This document shows positions 53,910-63,572 of a stretch of 64,000 nt of DNA, piece by piece. The stretch is from JACQAP01 sp045810225 (GTDB taxonomy: Bacteria > Pseudomonadota > Gammaproteobacteria > Burkholderiales > JACQAP01). The first letter of the stretch is position 1, and each line of letters begins with the position of its first letter. The notes under the pieces were generated by a model, which had not been told where the DNA came from, ran no database searches, and saw only the letters and a program-made list of their open reading frames with translations. The position numbers and the translations under genes were made by a program. Location: positions 50,530 through 114,529 of the forward strand of contig JBJMWI010000176.1 in assembly GCA_045810225.1 (NCBI GenBank). The letters are read 5' to 3'.

Positions 53910-54377
53910 CTATAGCCAGCGGCGAACTCTAGCCTTGTAGGCAGAGAAGCCAGCGCCGAATTTTTGCAGCAGCATGCGCTCTTCAGGGCCGATCTGAAAA
54001 CGGTTGATATAAAGCACGAACAAAGGCGCTGGTAGATATGCCAGCCCATTTGCCAGGAACGTCGCCCATCCTAATAACATGAGCAAAAGGCCCAGATACA
54101 TCGGATTGCGCGTCACACGGTAAATTCCCGTGCTGACCAGGGACGATGCGCGAGCCGGCTTTAGCGGATTGACGGTCGTTTTCGCTTGCACGAATGAAAT
54201 CACTCCGGCCAGTTCGAGTCCCAGGCCCACACAAGCAAACGTCAGCGCAGCACCCAGGCGCAGCATCTGCGGCACTTCAATGGGCCCGATCACGCGGGTC
54301 GTAAGCCACATCAGCATGGCCAGGCATAGCGCGACGACCGGCGGAGGCACCTTAAGCTCGAGGGCGTTCAATCGCAC
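53910..54377 (-). CDS. Isoprenylcysteine carboxyl methyltransferase-like membrane protein
   Basis: This 155-residue protein has four hydrophobic segments and the ICMT/PEMT C-terminal motif: GIYRVTRNPMYLGLLL (about residues 84-99), then INRFQIGPEERMLLQKFGAGF with the conserved glutamate pair. Bacterial members methylate unknown small membrane substrates with SAM. The start is GTG at 54377; a TTG two codons on has better spacing to the TAGGAG site. Confidence 0.88.
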   Translation of the reverse strand: MRLNALELKVPPPVVALCLAMLMWLTTRVIGPIEVPQMLRLGAALTFACVGLGLELAGVISFVQAKTTVNPLKPARASSLVSTGIYRVTRNPMYLGLLLMLLGWATFLANGLAYLPAPLFVLYINRFQIGPEERMLLQKFGAGFSAYKARVRRWL

Positions 54378-54564
54378 AACTCCTATTTAAGACTGTCTCC
54401 CCGGATGCCGGGTATTGCGGGACCCAAGTAACAAGCTCATGTTCCTGCTGAGCGAGTTGCGAGTGATCACCAGCAGGCAATTTGCAATGGCAAATGCGCC
54501 CGAATACGGAACACTTCCGTGGTTAGGACATCGAACATGTCTTAACTGTATTGACGAGGCAAAC

Positions 54565-55032
54565 ATGCAAGCCAACTGGATCGTTGCCGCAAACGCCGGG
54601 CGCGCGCGGTTTTTTGCGCAAGCGAACGCCACGGAACCGTTGGAGGAAATACACGATATGGTAAACACTGCCGCACGCCTGCGCACAGGAGAAACCGAGA
54701 CTGACGCTCTGGGCCAGCGCGCTGCGTCAAAGAGCCGGCACAGCGTCGGGGCCCCGACCCAGCCAAGCGGTTACGAGCCCCACCAATCCCCCGCCGAGCA
54801 CCAGACCGAAATTTTTGCAAAAACGCTAGCAGGGTTTCTTTCGCATGCCCATCAGGAAGGCCGGTTCAAGCGGCTGTCCCTGGTTGCTGCCCCGGAGTTT
54901 TTGGGCGTGTTGCGCAAACTGCTGGAGCCCTCTCTGGCATCAGCCGTAAAGCTTGAAATCAACAAGGATTACACGCACTTCAACGCCCGGCAATTGCATG
55001 AGCGCATCGAAGCGCATGAGGCAAAACGTTAG
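54565..55032 (+). CDS. Host attachment protein family
   Basis: This 155-residue soluble protein matches the family by its start (WIVAANAGRARFFAQA), the SVGAPTQPS linker, FAKTLAGFL and RLSLVAAPEFLGVLRKLL. The family was named from a plant-attachment phenotype in Agrobacterium, but it is an RNase H/translation-factor-like fold of unknown biochemical role. A GAGG site precedes the ATG. The 187 bp between it and the ICMT gene show nothing else. Confidence 0.88.
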   Translation: MQANWIVAANAGRARFFAQANATEPLEEIHDMVNTAARLRTGETETDALGQRAASKSRHSVGAPTQPSGYEPHQSPAEHQTEIFAKTLAGFLSHAHQEGRFKRLSLVAAPEFLGVLRKLLEPSLASAVKLEINKDYTHFNARQLHERIEAHEAKR

Positions 55033-55158
55033 CCGATGCGCTTCAACTTCGCCTGGTACATGGCGCGAACCGAGCTGATGACAGCGCGCTTGCAAAAGAC
55101 GTTATTCGGAAGATGGGAGCGGCGATGATAACGCAGTGGTGGCGCAGTATCGAAGTGC

Positions 55159-56433
55159 TTAGTCAGCAATCGCCTGATACACCATTTGCTTGAACAGGTA
55201 GCGGTCGTACCGGCGCGGCATGCCCGGCTGGCTTTGCGTCATCCATACGCAGATCAGCTGTTCTTTGGGATCCACGTAAAATCCGGTCCCTGCGGCGCCT
55301 GCCCAGAAATATTCTCCAGCGGAGCCTGTGACTTCGAACAGGCCGGTTTGACGCCGCACTGCAAAGCCAAGGCCGAAACCGGTGCCCGCCGGCAGCGTGG
55401 TAAAACCAGACGCTTTGGCATCGCCAAGATGGTCCGAGGTCATGTACGCGACAGTGGTACGGCTCAGCAATCGCACGCCATCCAGTTGGCCGCCGTTGAT
55501 CATCATCTGCAGAAAGCGCGCATAGTCCGATGCCGTGCCCACTGTGCCCGCACCACCGGCATCATTCTTTTGCTGGACGGTGACATCGAGAAGGTTGATC
55601 GGATTCTTGGTCGCTCGATCAATGGCAAACGGCTGGGCGAGACGGTCGCGCTTTTCGCGCGGCACGATGAAAGCGGAATCGCTCATGGCAAGCGGCGTAA
55701 AGATGCGCTGTTGCAGAAAATCGCCGAGCGCCATGCCGGTTATCGCTTCGATGACCCGGCCCAGCACATCAGTGGACAAGCCGTATTCGAATGTCGTGCC
55801 CGGCTGATGCGCAAGCGGGACTTTCGACAGGCGTTCGATTTGTTCTGCTGCCGTCACGTCTTTCCAGTCAACACCCTCTTTCGTATACAACTCCTTCACT
55901 CTGGGATGAGAAGTGAAAGCGCCATACACGAAGCCCGACGTGTGCCGCAGAAGATCCTGAATGGTGATTTCGCGATCGAGCGCCACGTTGGTATATTTGA
56001 TCGCGCCGGTGTACGGGTCGGTCGAAGCGACACTGACCTCCAGATTCGACAACGCAGGAACATATTTGGAAACAGGGTCGGTCACGCGCAAGCGTCCTTC
56101 TTCCATCAGCATCATGGCCGCAACGGAAACGTAGGGCTTGGTCATCGAATAAAGGCGAAAGATCGCATCTTTGCTCATCGGTTTGGCGCTTGTAGGATCC
56201 AGCTGACCGAAGCTCTCGTGATAAACGATTTTTCCTTTGCGCGCGACCAGAATGACAGCGCCGGGATACTGCCCTCTCTCAATTTCGCCCTGGATGACAG
56301 GACCGATGCGGGCAAGGCGCTCGGAAGAAAACCCCACTTCTTCCGGCACAGCCGACGGCAAATCGGCCGCTGCAGCGAGCGTAACGAAGAACAACAGGCC
56401 GAGGCTGCCAGCCAAGCGCCGAACGATGTTCAT
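55159..56433 (-). CDS. Exported class C beta-lactamase-type serine hydrolase
   Basis: This 424-residue protein has a signal peptide (cut after about residue 23). The catalytic SxxK is S96-K99 (YSMTK), GTTFEYGLSTDVLG holds the Tyr motif, and the C-terminal region (GSAGEYFWAGAAGTGFYVD) replaces the KTG triad. Such proteins are usually esterases or D-aminopeptidases of unknown substrate. A GGGAGA site precedes the start. It is the second of two hydrolases in tandem, with 64 bp between. Confidence 0.88.
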   Translation of the reverse strand: MNIVRRLAGSLGLLFFVTLAAAADLPSAVPEEVGFSSERLARIGPVIQGEIERGQYPGAVILVARKGKIVYHESFGQLDPTSAKPMSKDAIFRLYSMTKPYVSVAAMMLMEEGRLRVTDPVSKYVPALSNLEVSVASTDPYTGAIKYTNVALDREITIQDLLRHTSGFVYGAFTSHPRVKELYTKEGVDWKDVTAAEQIERLSKVPLAHQPGTTFEYGLSTDVLGRVIEAITGMALGDFLQQRIFTPLAMSDSAFIVPREKRDRLAQPFAIDRATKNPINLLDVTVQQKNDAGGAGTVGTASDYARFLQMMINGGQLDGVRLLSRTTVAYMTSDHLGDAKASGFTTLPAGTGFGLGFAVRRQTGLFEVTGSAGEYFWAGAAGTGFYVDPKEQLICVWMTQSQPGMPRRYDRYLFKQMVYQAIAD

Positions 56434-56497
56434 TTCTTATCTCCCATGACGTGCTTAAATGTAGCCGCTGACCCGCGAAACCGCAACGCAAGCGAGT

Positions 56498-57640
56498 TTA
56501 CGCGCCGCTGTTCAAACAGGCTGTTGCCCAGCGCTCTACGTCCGGGCGCACCGATCGCTCGATGTTGATGCCATTGATCAGGGTGTCGGAGGTACCTTGG
56601 CGCATGACAATTCCCGTATAGGCTTTGTCACGATCCCAAAACGGGTAGCCCCCGAAGTGGCCGGGACTCGATACCCTGCTTCCGGGAATGCAGTTGTATT
56701 CCGTGCTTTGACATTCCTGCCAGAGCCCGAAACCATAGTGCCAGTCTTCGCCCAGACCAGGACCTCCATTGAGCCCTGAGAATATCGGCGAGAACTTTAT
56801 CGGGAGGGAGCCGATGTGATCCGCCAGCATATCGCTCATGGACGATGCGTTCAGCAGAGCACCGCTTTTCAGCGCCGCGAGAAAATCCATGTAGTCGCCG
56901 GCAGTGATTTGCATGCCGCCCGCAATGCGCGGATTGCTTGCCGACGGGATATCAAACGTAGTATTGGGAAAGAGTCCGGTCTGAGTCTTGAATTCGGCAA
57001 ACAGATCCTGCCAGCCCGCCATGCCGCGCGCCTTGACCGCCATGAGCGCCGCGACCTGGTGATGCGCGTCGGCGTACGAGAACTGCTGTCCCGCCGCAAA
57101 GCCATTGCGGATGTTGCTGCTGGCGATGGTATTTACGCACGTTTCGAAATTGGCTGTCGCCGAATCCATGCACGACACATCGATTGACAGGCCGGATGTG
57201 AGGCTCAGCAACTGTGCCAACGTCATGCCCGCCAGCGGATCACTGCCGGAAATGGGCCATGTGCGAATAAGGTCCTGGGCTCTTGAATCGAGCGACAGAA
57301 CGCCCAGCTCCACTTGGCGCAGAATGATGACGACTGCAATCATTTTTGACATTGATGCGGACTGATAGGAGGTCTGCATCGTTGATGCACCGCGGTTGAA
57401 CACATAGCGGCGCCCATCGCTCCTTTCCACGGCGAACGAGAAATCCACGTCGGATTCCACCCGGGAAAGCGTGTCGTCCATCACTGCCTCCAGCTGGCTG
57501 ACTTGTGCAGGGGAGCAGGACGCGGCAATGATGCGCGGGCCATCGCTGCTGCCGCCTCCTCCGCATCCCGCTACCACTGCCCCCACCAGCACGACCAACA
57601 CTAGCCTTAACCGTATGCGATCACCTTTGAAGCGCTTCAT
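56498..57640 (-). CDS. Lipoprotein serine hydrolase (beta-lactamase fold)
   Basis: This 380-residue protein has a lipobox VVAGC (C26) and then a Gly/Ser linker. SxxK is S96-K99 (ASMSK), and FSYADAHHQVAAL holds the second motif. Three additional cysteine-bearing loops (SCMDSATANFETC, ECQSTEYNC) may form disulfides in the periplasm. It shares only the fold with the gene downstream, so the pair is not a recent duplication. The ATG at 57640 is preferred because it gives the canonical lipoprotein signal. Confidence 0.85.
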   Translation of the reverse strand: MKRFKGDRIRLRLVLVVLVGAVVAGCGGGGSSDGPRIIAASCSPAQVSQLEAVMDDTLSRVESDVDFSFAVERSDGRRYVFNRGASTMQTSYQSASMSKMIAVVIILRQVELGVLSLDSRAQDLIRTWPISGSDPLAGMTLAQLLSLTSGLSIDVSCMDSATANFETCVNTIASSNIRNGFAAGQQFSYADAHHQVAALMAVKARGMAGWQDLFAEFKTQTGLFPNTTFDIPSASNPRIAGGMQITAGDYMDFLAALKSGALLNASSMSDMLADHIGSLPIKFSPIFSGLNGGPGLGEDWHYGFGLWQECQSTEYNCIPGSRVSSPGHFGGYPFWDRDKAYTGIVMRQGTSDTLINGINIERSVRPDVERWATACLNSGA

Positions 57641-57962
57641 TTTGTCCCGCCGAAGAATTGGACCGCCTGCCATGATCGCGGTGGAACATGACAACCCAAA
57701 ATGCGTGCACTAGTCATTTGCTCTAAGGCAGTACATGAAACCCCTTAGAATTGTCGTAGAGCTCACTGAGAGGCGCGCCCGGTGACTGCCCGCAACCCGA
57801 AAGGCGGCAATATGGACTTGGGGCCCGGTCAGGCGCATGCTTTGGCCGCCAGTGTGTTTGGAGCGCAGGGGGATGTAGCGTCTTGCCCGTAAGCAAGGCG
57901 TTCCTGCGCCGGTTCATGTCCTAAAACATATAAAAATAATCCACACAGGAGAGGAAAAATCC
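57641..57962. other. Leader region upstream of the NCS2 permease
   Basis: This is a 322-bp region without a gene. A 7-bp stem TCTAAGG/CCTTAGA lies at 57722-57749, followed by GC-rich, pairable sequence to about 57860 and an AT-rich TATAAAAATAAT just before the Shine-Dalgarno (57929-57940). It could hold a structured 5' leader, but I cannot assign a known riboswitch. Confidence 0.45.
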
Positions 57963-59537
57963 ATGAGTACTGCCGAATCTGCTGCAAACCCGCGCATGAA
58001 TACCGCGTCTGCCTTAAACCCTAGCTGGTGGGTGCAGGGCGACTGGAACGGTTTCTTTGGGTTGTTCACCAATGTGTTGCTGAACGTCATCGTCCTGACG
58101 ACGTTGTGTCTGTATGTGGTGCAGTTGCCGCCAGACACGGTGTATGGCCGGGTGCTGCCCGCACTCGGCATCGCGCTGCCCATCGGCAACTTGTTCTATG
58201 CCTGGCTCGCATACAGACTCGCCAAGGAGACCGGCCGCTCCGATGTGACGGCGTTGCCATACGGACCCAGCGTGCCGCACATGTTCATCGTTGTTCTGGT
58301 GGTCATGTTGCCGACTTACCTGGCGACGAAGGATCCGATGCTGGCCTACGCGGCTGGCCTTGCCTGGTGCTTCATCATTGGCGTCATTGTGCTGCTCGGC
58401 TGTTTCGTCGGGCCGTGGATTCGCCGGATGACGCCTCGCGCCGCGATGCTGGGCACGCTTGCCGGCATATCGATCGCATTTATTTCCATGCGTCCGGCGT
58501 TTCAGATGTGGGAGGTGCCGTGGATCGCCTTCGTATGCTTTGCCATCGTGCTGATCGCGTGGACTGCGAACATCCGCCTTCCGGGTGGCATTCCCGGTGG
58601 GCTTGCAGCAGTCATTCTCGGTGCAGCCATCGGCTGGCTGGCCGCAGCTTTCGGCTGGAGCGATTACATGAAAGGCGCTGAAGTCAGCAAGGCCTTCCAG
58701 CACTTCGGGCTGCACCTGCCATGGTTCTCCGGTGACGTATTCCGTGGATTGGCCGGCATAGCCCCGTTGCTGGCAACAGCGATTCCGCTCGGCATCTACA
58801 ATTTCACCGAAGCGATGAACAATGTGGAAAGCGCCTCGGCAGCCGGGGACAACTATAATCTGCGCAAGGTTCTTGCGGCCGATGGTATCGGCGCGATTGC
58901 CGGTTCCATGCTCGGAAGCCCGTTTCCGCCGGCAGTTTACATCGGCCATCCCGGCTGGAAATCGGTTGGCGGGCGCATTGGCTATTCGTTTGTCACTGGC
59001 ATTGCGATTGCGCTGGTGTGCTTTCTCGGGCTTACCGCGTTGTTACTGAATCTGATTCCGCTGGTCGCCATCCTGCCCATCCTCCTTTACATCGGTCTGG
59101 TCATCGGCGCGCAGGCATTCCAGGCCAGCCCCGCGAACCACGCCCCGGCAGTCGTGCTGGCGATCATTCCTAACATCGCGGAGTGGGCAAAAATCAACAT
59201 CGACGGAGCATTGGGTGCTGCTGGCACCAGCGCTGATAAAGTTGGCATGGCGGCGTTGGGCCAGGTCGGCGTGGTCTACCAGGGTCTAACCGTTCTCGGG
59301 GGCGGATCGGTGCTGGCCGGCATGGTGCTGGGAGCAATGGCGGCTTTCATCATTGACCGCAAGCTGACGCAAGCCGCAGTCGTTGCGTTCGTAGGCGCGG
59401 CATTCTCGTTCATCGGCTTGATCCACGGGCCGCAACTCGGTTGGATGGTGTCGCCGCTGGTAGCGCTTGGCTATGTGATGTTCGGTGCAGTATGCCTGGT
59501 GCTGTCACGCCAGGATGCACCACCCGTTCGCGCTTAA
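57963..59537 (+). CDS. NCS2-type nucleobase permease
   Basis: This 524-residue protein has about 12-14 helices. The sequence type is that of NCS2/AzgA-related permeases: SDVTALPYGPSVPHMF early on, GIYNFTEAMNNVESASAAGD (about residues 277-296) and GSMLGSPFPPAVYIGHPGWKSVGGR. It probably imports a purine-like or ureide compound with protons. It converges on the allHFGK set, so the substrate could feed oxamate metabolism (inference). AGGAGAGG precedes the ATG. Confidence 0.87.
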   Translation: MSTAESAANPRMNTASALNPSWWVQGDWNGFFGLFTNVLLNVIVLTTLCLYVVQLPPDTVYGRVLPALGIALPIGNLFYAWLAYRLAKETGRSDVTALPYGPSVPHMFIVVLVVMLPTYLATKDPMLAYAAGLAWCFIIGVIVLLGCFVGPWIRRMTPRAAMLGTLAGISIAFISMRPAFQMWEVPWIAFVCFAIVLIAWTANIRLPGGIPGGLAAVILGAAIGWLAAAFGWSDYMKGAEVSKAFQHFGLHLPWFSGDVFRGLAGIAPLLATAIPLGIYNFTEAMNNVESASAAGDNYNLRKVLAADGIGAIAGSMLGSPFPPAVYIGHPGWKSVGGRIGYSFVTGIAIALVCFLGLTALLLNLIPLVAILPILLYIGLVIGAQAFQASPANHAPAVVLAIIPNIAEWAKINIDGALGAAGTSADKVGMAALGQVGVVYQGLTVLGGGSVLAGMVLGAMAAFIIDRKLTQAAVVAFVGAAFSFIGLIHGPQLGWMVSPLVALGYVMFGAVCLVLSRQDAPPVRA

Positions 59538-59561
59538 GACGTCTACAGCAGGATCGCACTC

Positions 59562-60515
59562 TCAGTCCGGCACAATATGTGTGCCGGCTGCGCCTGAGAG
59601 CGCGCGCCCCAGATTAGGCGGGTCGGTAATCAGTGCGCGACTCCCACCGCCTTCGAGGAAGGCGATTACCGCTTCAATTTTCGGGCCCATGCTGCCTTTC
59701 GGAAACTGACCCTCCGCTAGATGTCTGCGCGCCTCCTCGAGCCGGACAAGTTCCAGCCAACGTTGGTCGGCTTTGCCAAAGTTAATCGCGACTTTTTCCA
59801 CAGCTGTGGAAACGACGAACAGCTCGGCGCGCAGATCGCGCGCCAGCAGGCTGGACGCAAAGTCCTTGTCGATTACCGCCTCCAGTCCCTGCAGCTCGCC
59901 GTTCGCGTCGCGCAGGACCGGGATGCCGCCGCCGCCGCAGGCAATGACGATGTATCCGAGATCGATCAGCGCCTCGATAATTCCCAATTCGATAATTTCC
60001 TGCGGCCGTGGTGAAGCAACCACCCTGCGCCAACCGCGTCCGGAATCCTCCTGGACCGTCCACCCCAGGTCTTTCGCCAGCGCCTTGGCGACGTCTTCGG
60101 TCATGTGCGCACCGATCGGCTTGGTCGGCGCATTGAAGGCCGGATCACGTGGATCGACGCGCACCTGTGTGACGATGGCGACCACCTTGCGCTTGAGCTT
60201 GCGGCGCTGGAATTCATTGTAGAGCGCGCGCTGGAACATGTAGCCGATGGCGCCTTGGGTGTCTGCATCCGCGAAATCGACCGGCACCTCGGGCACTTCA
60301 CCTTTGGCAATGCCGGAACGACGCAAGATGAACCCGACCTGCGGGCCATTGCCGTGCGTCAGCACTACGGTCCAGCCTGCCTCAACCATGTCGGCGACGT
60401 AATGTGATGTCATCGTCGCCGCTTTGACCTGGTCCGGAATGGATTGGTGATGCTCATCGAGGATCAGCGCATTACCGCCCACTGCCACAACAGCTGTGTG
60501 TTTGCGTTTGTCCAT
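59562..60515 (-). CDS. allK: Carbamate kinase (AllK/ArcC type)
   Basis: This 317-residue amino-acid-kinase-fold enzyme has AVGGNAL (about residues 11-17), LTHGNGPQVG, PIGAHMTEDVA, CGGGGIPV, VIDKDFASSLLA and PKIEAVIAFLE. It makes ATP and carbamate from carbamoyl phosphate and ADP. Following allG by 21 bp, it would use the carbamoyl phosphate released by the AllFGH enzyme. Named allK by analogy with the E. coli set. Confidence 0.93.
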   Translation of the reverse strand: MDKRKHTAVVAVGGNALILDEHHQSIPDQVKAATMTSHYVADMVEAGWTVVLTHGNGPQVGFILRRSGIAKGEVPEVPVDFADADTQGAIGYMFQRALYNEFQRRKLKRKVVAIVTQVRVDPRDPAFNAPTKPIGAHMTEDVAKALAKDLGWTVQEDSGRGWRRVVASPRPQEIIELGIIEALIDLGYIVIACGGGGIPVLRDANGELQGLEAVIDKDFASSLLARDLRAELFVVSTAVEKVAINFGKADQRWLELVRLEEARRHLAEGQFPKGSMGPKIEAVIAFLEGGGSRALITDPPNLGRALSGAAGTHIVPD

Positions 60516-60536
60516 GCGGTTCTCCAGCGTAGCCGG

Positions 60537-61970
60537 CTAAGTGGCCCGGATGCTGCCGGGCACAGGAACGTTCAGCCGGGATGCCAGGGCAACGACGGCC
60601 TGCGTAAAGCATTCCAGTGGCGCACGCGTGATGCCAGCGCCAATTTGTCCCACGCCCGCCTCCTTGTGTGCGATACCGGTATTGATGATCGGCGTGATGT
60701 TGGTATCGAGCACGCGCCGGGCATCAATGCCGGCAGGTGTGCCGCTGAAATTCATGGCGGGCAGCGTAAATGCGCTGTTGCGTCCCAGCGTGATGTGATG
60801 CATCTCGCGCGTGTTCTCGATCGCGTCTTGCGGCGTGCCGCCGACAAACTGCACGATGGCCGGTGCAGTGGCCATCGCGAAACCGCCTAGCCCGGCAGTC
60901 TCGGTAATGGAACTATCTCCCATGTCGGGCGCCGCATGGTCAGGCCCGTAGCTCGGAAAGAACAAGCCGCCTACCATGGGCGAAGGCGCTTCAAACCACT
61001 GCGAACCGGTACCCGAAAGCCTCACACCAAAGCGCACGCCGTTGCGCGACATTGCAGTGACGAAACTGCTGCCCTTCACATCGTGCGCTGCATCCAGCAT
61101 TGCCTTACAGGCCGCCATCGACAAGTTCAGAAAAAAATGATCGTTGCCGGCGATGAACGTCACCGCGTCTGCGATGGCGGCTGCATCGAAGCCAGAATGC
61201 AGGGCCGCTGGAATGATTCTTTTAAGAAACAGCGAAGACGCCGCGGCGTTGCGGTTGTGCACTTCATCGCCCATTTGCAGCGCCTGGGCAATGAGCGGCT
61301 TCAATTCCAGTGGTCCTAATTTCGCCAAAGCTGCGCTCAACGCCGGGGCAAGCACGTCTGCCATCCAGCGCAGGCGTTTGATGACTTCGCCTGAATTGGC
61401 ACCAAAGCGCAGAACTTTGCCCAACCCTTCGTTCAGGTTCGAATAGGCGCGGTTGCTGCCGCCAGCGTTCTCAATGACCCACACCGGCATCGAGGGGCTG
61501 ATGACGCCTGCCATTGGACCTACCGCAGCGTGGTGGTGAGCGGGTTCGAATACGATGGTTCCGCCTTCCGCAAGCCGGCGTGCCGAATCCACATCGCTGG
61601 CCCAACCCTCGTACACGATCGCTCCAATGACTGCGCCCTGCATTGGCCCGCACATGTCAGCCCAATCGATAGGCGGTCCGGCGTGCAGAATCATGCGCGC
61701 TTCCATGCCGGGCAGCTGCTTACCCGCGACACCGATGCCAACTAGTACAGGCTGCGCCGCCAAGTAAGCCGCGTATGCTTTCTCGTTGGCGCGTTCTACT
61801 TCGGGATGATCGAGTAGTTGCGCCAGGCTCCAGCCGGCAACGCGATCGCCGCCCGCCGGCGGAGTCCAATCCACTTGCACCGCTTTTCCACCCCCCGCCA
61901 CGATTGACTCGGCAAAGGACTGCAGTCCGACATTGACTATGCGCTGGCCTTCCCCAAACAGCGTGCTCAT
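60537..61970 (-). CDS. allG: Oxamate carbamoyltransferase subunit AllG (DUF1116, YlbE-like)
   Basis: This 477-residue cytoplasmic protein of the DUF1116 family contains AHHHAAVGPMAGVISPSMP (about residues 150-168), NLNEGLGKVLRFGAN, LQMGDEVHNRNAAASSLFLK and ITPIINTGIAHKEAGVGQIG. In E. coli YlbE/AllG is one of three proteins needed for oxamic transcarbamylase. The start overlaps the allF stop by 4 bp. Confidence 0.9.
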   Translation of the reverse strand: MSTLFGEGQRIVNVGLQSFAESIVAGGGKAVQVDWTPPAGGDRVAGWSLAQLLDHPEVERANEKAYAAYLAAQPVLVGIGVAGKQLPGMEARMILHAGPPIDWADMCGPMQGAVIGAIVYEGWASDVDSARRLAEGGTIVFEPAHHHAAVGPMAGVISPSMPVWVIENAGGSNRAYSNLNEGLGKVLRFGANSGEVIKRLRWMADVLAPALSAALAKLGPLELKPLIAQALQMGDEVHNRNAAASSLFLKRIIPAALHSGFDAAAIADAVTFIAGNDHFFLNLSMAACKAMLDAAHDVKGSSFVTAMSRNGVRFGVRLSGTGSQWFEAPSPMVGGLFFPSYGPDHAAPDMGDSSITETAGLGGFAMATAPAIVQFVGGTPQDAIENTREMHHITLGRNSAFTLPAMNFSGTPAGIDARRVLDTNITPIINTGIAHKEAGVGQIGAGITRAPLECFTQAVVALASRLNVPVPGSIRAT

Positions 61971-63556
61971 CGAATCCTCGTTTCTTTTTCCTTGAGGTGG
62001 CTGCCCTGCAATGGCCCGTTTTTTCCAACGATTGCCGCGGCAAGCCGCACCGCCTGTGCATTGCTTTCCGTCAGCAGCATGCCCACTTCGCCCAGTGCGC
62101 GCGTCTGGCGCCCCAGATCCTGCGGATCAGATGACGTTCCGCAAATGTGTCCCACGAAGGCGACGCTGCGACCCTGCGTTGTCGCGACTGCGCGCGCACG
62201 CTGGATCGCCGGCACCAGTTCGCTCGCCGGGTCAAGGTGGCTGCCATAGCCCAATACGACATCGAGCAGGATGACTGCCGTTTGCGGATCTTCCGCCTCC
62301 TTGACGATGCGCTCGGTGCGCAGCCGGTAGTCGATCATTGGATGCGGCCGGCCACGGGTGAAAACATCATCGCCCAAATCGACCAATGTATGACCATGGC
62401 TTTGCCACACGTCGGCGAGTTCATGTGCATTGCGTGTTGGCGTGTTCGAGTGCACGTCGGGCAGCAGTGCGCCCAGTAGCAGCGTGGCTTCGTAGCAGAA
62501 CGTGCCGCCGCTGTAGAGCCCGCGTATGTAGCGTTGCGATTCGGCGAATTTCGGCAGCCCGACCGCCAGATCGGGCACGTCGGCATAGCTTTCGCGCGGC
62601 TTTTCGCCCTTGGTGATTGCCACGGCAGCGCGTGCCGCATCCTCCAGCGTATTGACTGCGTGCACACCCTTGCGCGCGATACTTTTGGCATCTGCCCCGA
62701 GGAATACCACCACGACCGGTTTGCCGGCTTTGGCCGCCTGTGCGAGCACGCGTTCGGCAATTTCCGGCGCTGGCGGTTTCGAGATCAGCACGATGACTTG
62801 CGTGGCGCCATCGGCGGCAAGATCTTGCAGACCTTTGAGCATCGAGATGCCCCCGATGTCTTGCGACAGGTCGCGTCCGCCCGTGCCAATTGCCTGGGTG
62901 ATGCCGGAGCCCAACCGATGCACCAGCACCGTAACCTGTTGCAATCCGGTTCCGGAAGCGCCGACGGCGCCGATTGGTCCGCGTTTCACCACATTGGCAA
63001 AAGCAAGCGAAATCCCATTGATGATCGCGGTGCCACAGTCCGGCCCCATGACAATGAGGTCGCGCTCGCGCGCAAACTGCTTTAGCGCAAACTCCTCTTC
63101 CACGGATACGTTATTGCTGAACAGCATGACATTGAGCCCCAGACGCAACGCCTTCATCGCTTCCGCACCTGCATAATCGCCTGGCGTTGAAATAAGCGCC
63201 ATGTTCGATTCGCCGGCGAGTTTCAATGCCATTTGAATGCTGCGCGGGCGCAATGCCGCGCGCGCTTCTCCTGCGGTGTCTTCGCCCTGGCGCGTAAGGT
63301 TTTTCATCGCCTCTTCAATCGCTGCGGGCAATGCCGCTTTGTCCCCTTGCACGACAATCAGCAGATCGCTAGGGTTAGCCCCCTTGGCGTCGACTCGCAA
63401 TCCGGCTTCTGCGAGCAGTGCGAGGTTGTTCTCTGTGGCCATGACTGCCGAGGCTTGCTCGATACCCGGTAATTTGCCCAGCATTGCCGACAGTTGCATC
63501 AGGGAAACCGAATCGCGGTATTCACGCGGCACGATTTTCATCATCAAGGATGACAT
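61967..63556 (-). CDS. allF: Oxamate carbamoyltransferase subunit AllF (FdrA-like acyl-CoA synthetase fold)
   Basis: This 529-residue protein resembles succinyl-CoA synthetase: LIVMGPDCGTAIING, GASGTGLQQVTVLVHRLGSG (about residues 200-219), QAIGTGGRDLS, and a beta-like C-terminal half with LLDVVLGYGSHLDP. FdrA/AllF belongs to the oxamic transcarbamylase set. The ATG 63556 has a GGAG site 7 nt upstream; the frame's extension to 63631 overlaps allH. Confidence 0.9.
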   Translation of the reverse strand: MSSLMMKIVPREYRDSVSLMQLSAMLGKLPGIEQASAVMATENNLALLAEAGLRVDAKGANPSDLLIVVQGDKAALPAAIEEAMKNLTRQGEDTAGEARAALRPRSIQMALKLAGESNMALISTPGDYAGAEAMKALRLGLNVMLFSNNVSVEEEFALKQFARERDLIVMGPDCGTAIINGISLAFANVVKRGPIGAVGASGTGLQQVTVLVHRLGSGITQAIGTGGRDLSQDIGGISMLKGLQDLAADGATQVIVLISKPPAPEIAERVLAQAAKAGKPVVVVFLGADAKSIARKGVHAVNTLEDAARAAVAITKGEKPRESYADVPDLAVGLPKFAESQRYIRGLYSGGTFCYEATLLLGALLPDVHSNTPTRNAHELADVWQSHGHTLVDLGDDVFTRGRPHPMIDYRLRTERIVKEAEDPQTAVILLDVVLGYGSHLDPASELVPAIQRARAVATTQGRSVAFVGHICGTSSDPQDLGRQTRALGEVGMLLTESNAQAVRLAAAIVGKNGPLQGSHLKEKETRIR

Positions 63557-63572
63557 GCTTATTCTCCGTTGT

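Noticed and set aside
55186..56568. Long plus-strand frame (460 codons) opposite the exported serine hydrolase
   Set aside because: It is the antisense of a gene with signal peptide and SxxK motif; the composition is rich in Arg, His and Cys, as expected of a shadow frame.
57760..57800. CTGAGAGG resembling part of a TPP riboswitch
   Set aside because: The other conserved THI-box parts are absent and the downstream gene is a permease unrelated to thiamine.
58014..58949. Minus-strand 311-codon frame inside the NCS2 permease
   Set aside because: The permease frame has consistent membrane helices and family motifs; the reverse frame is His/Gln/Arg-rich noise.
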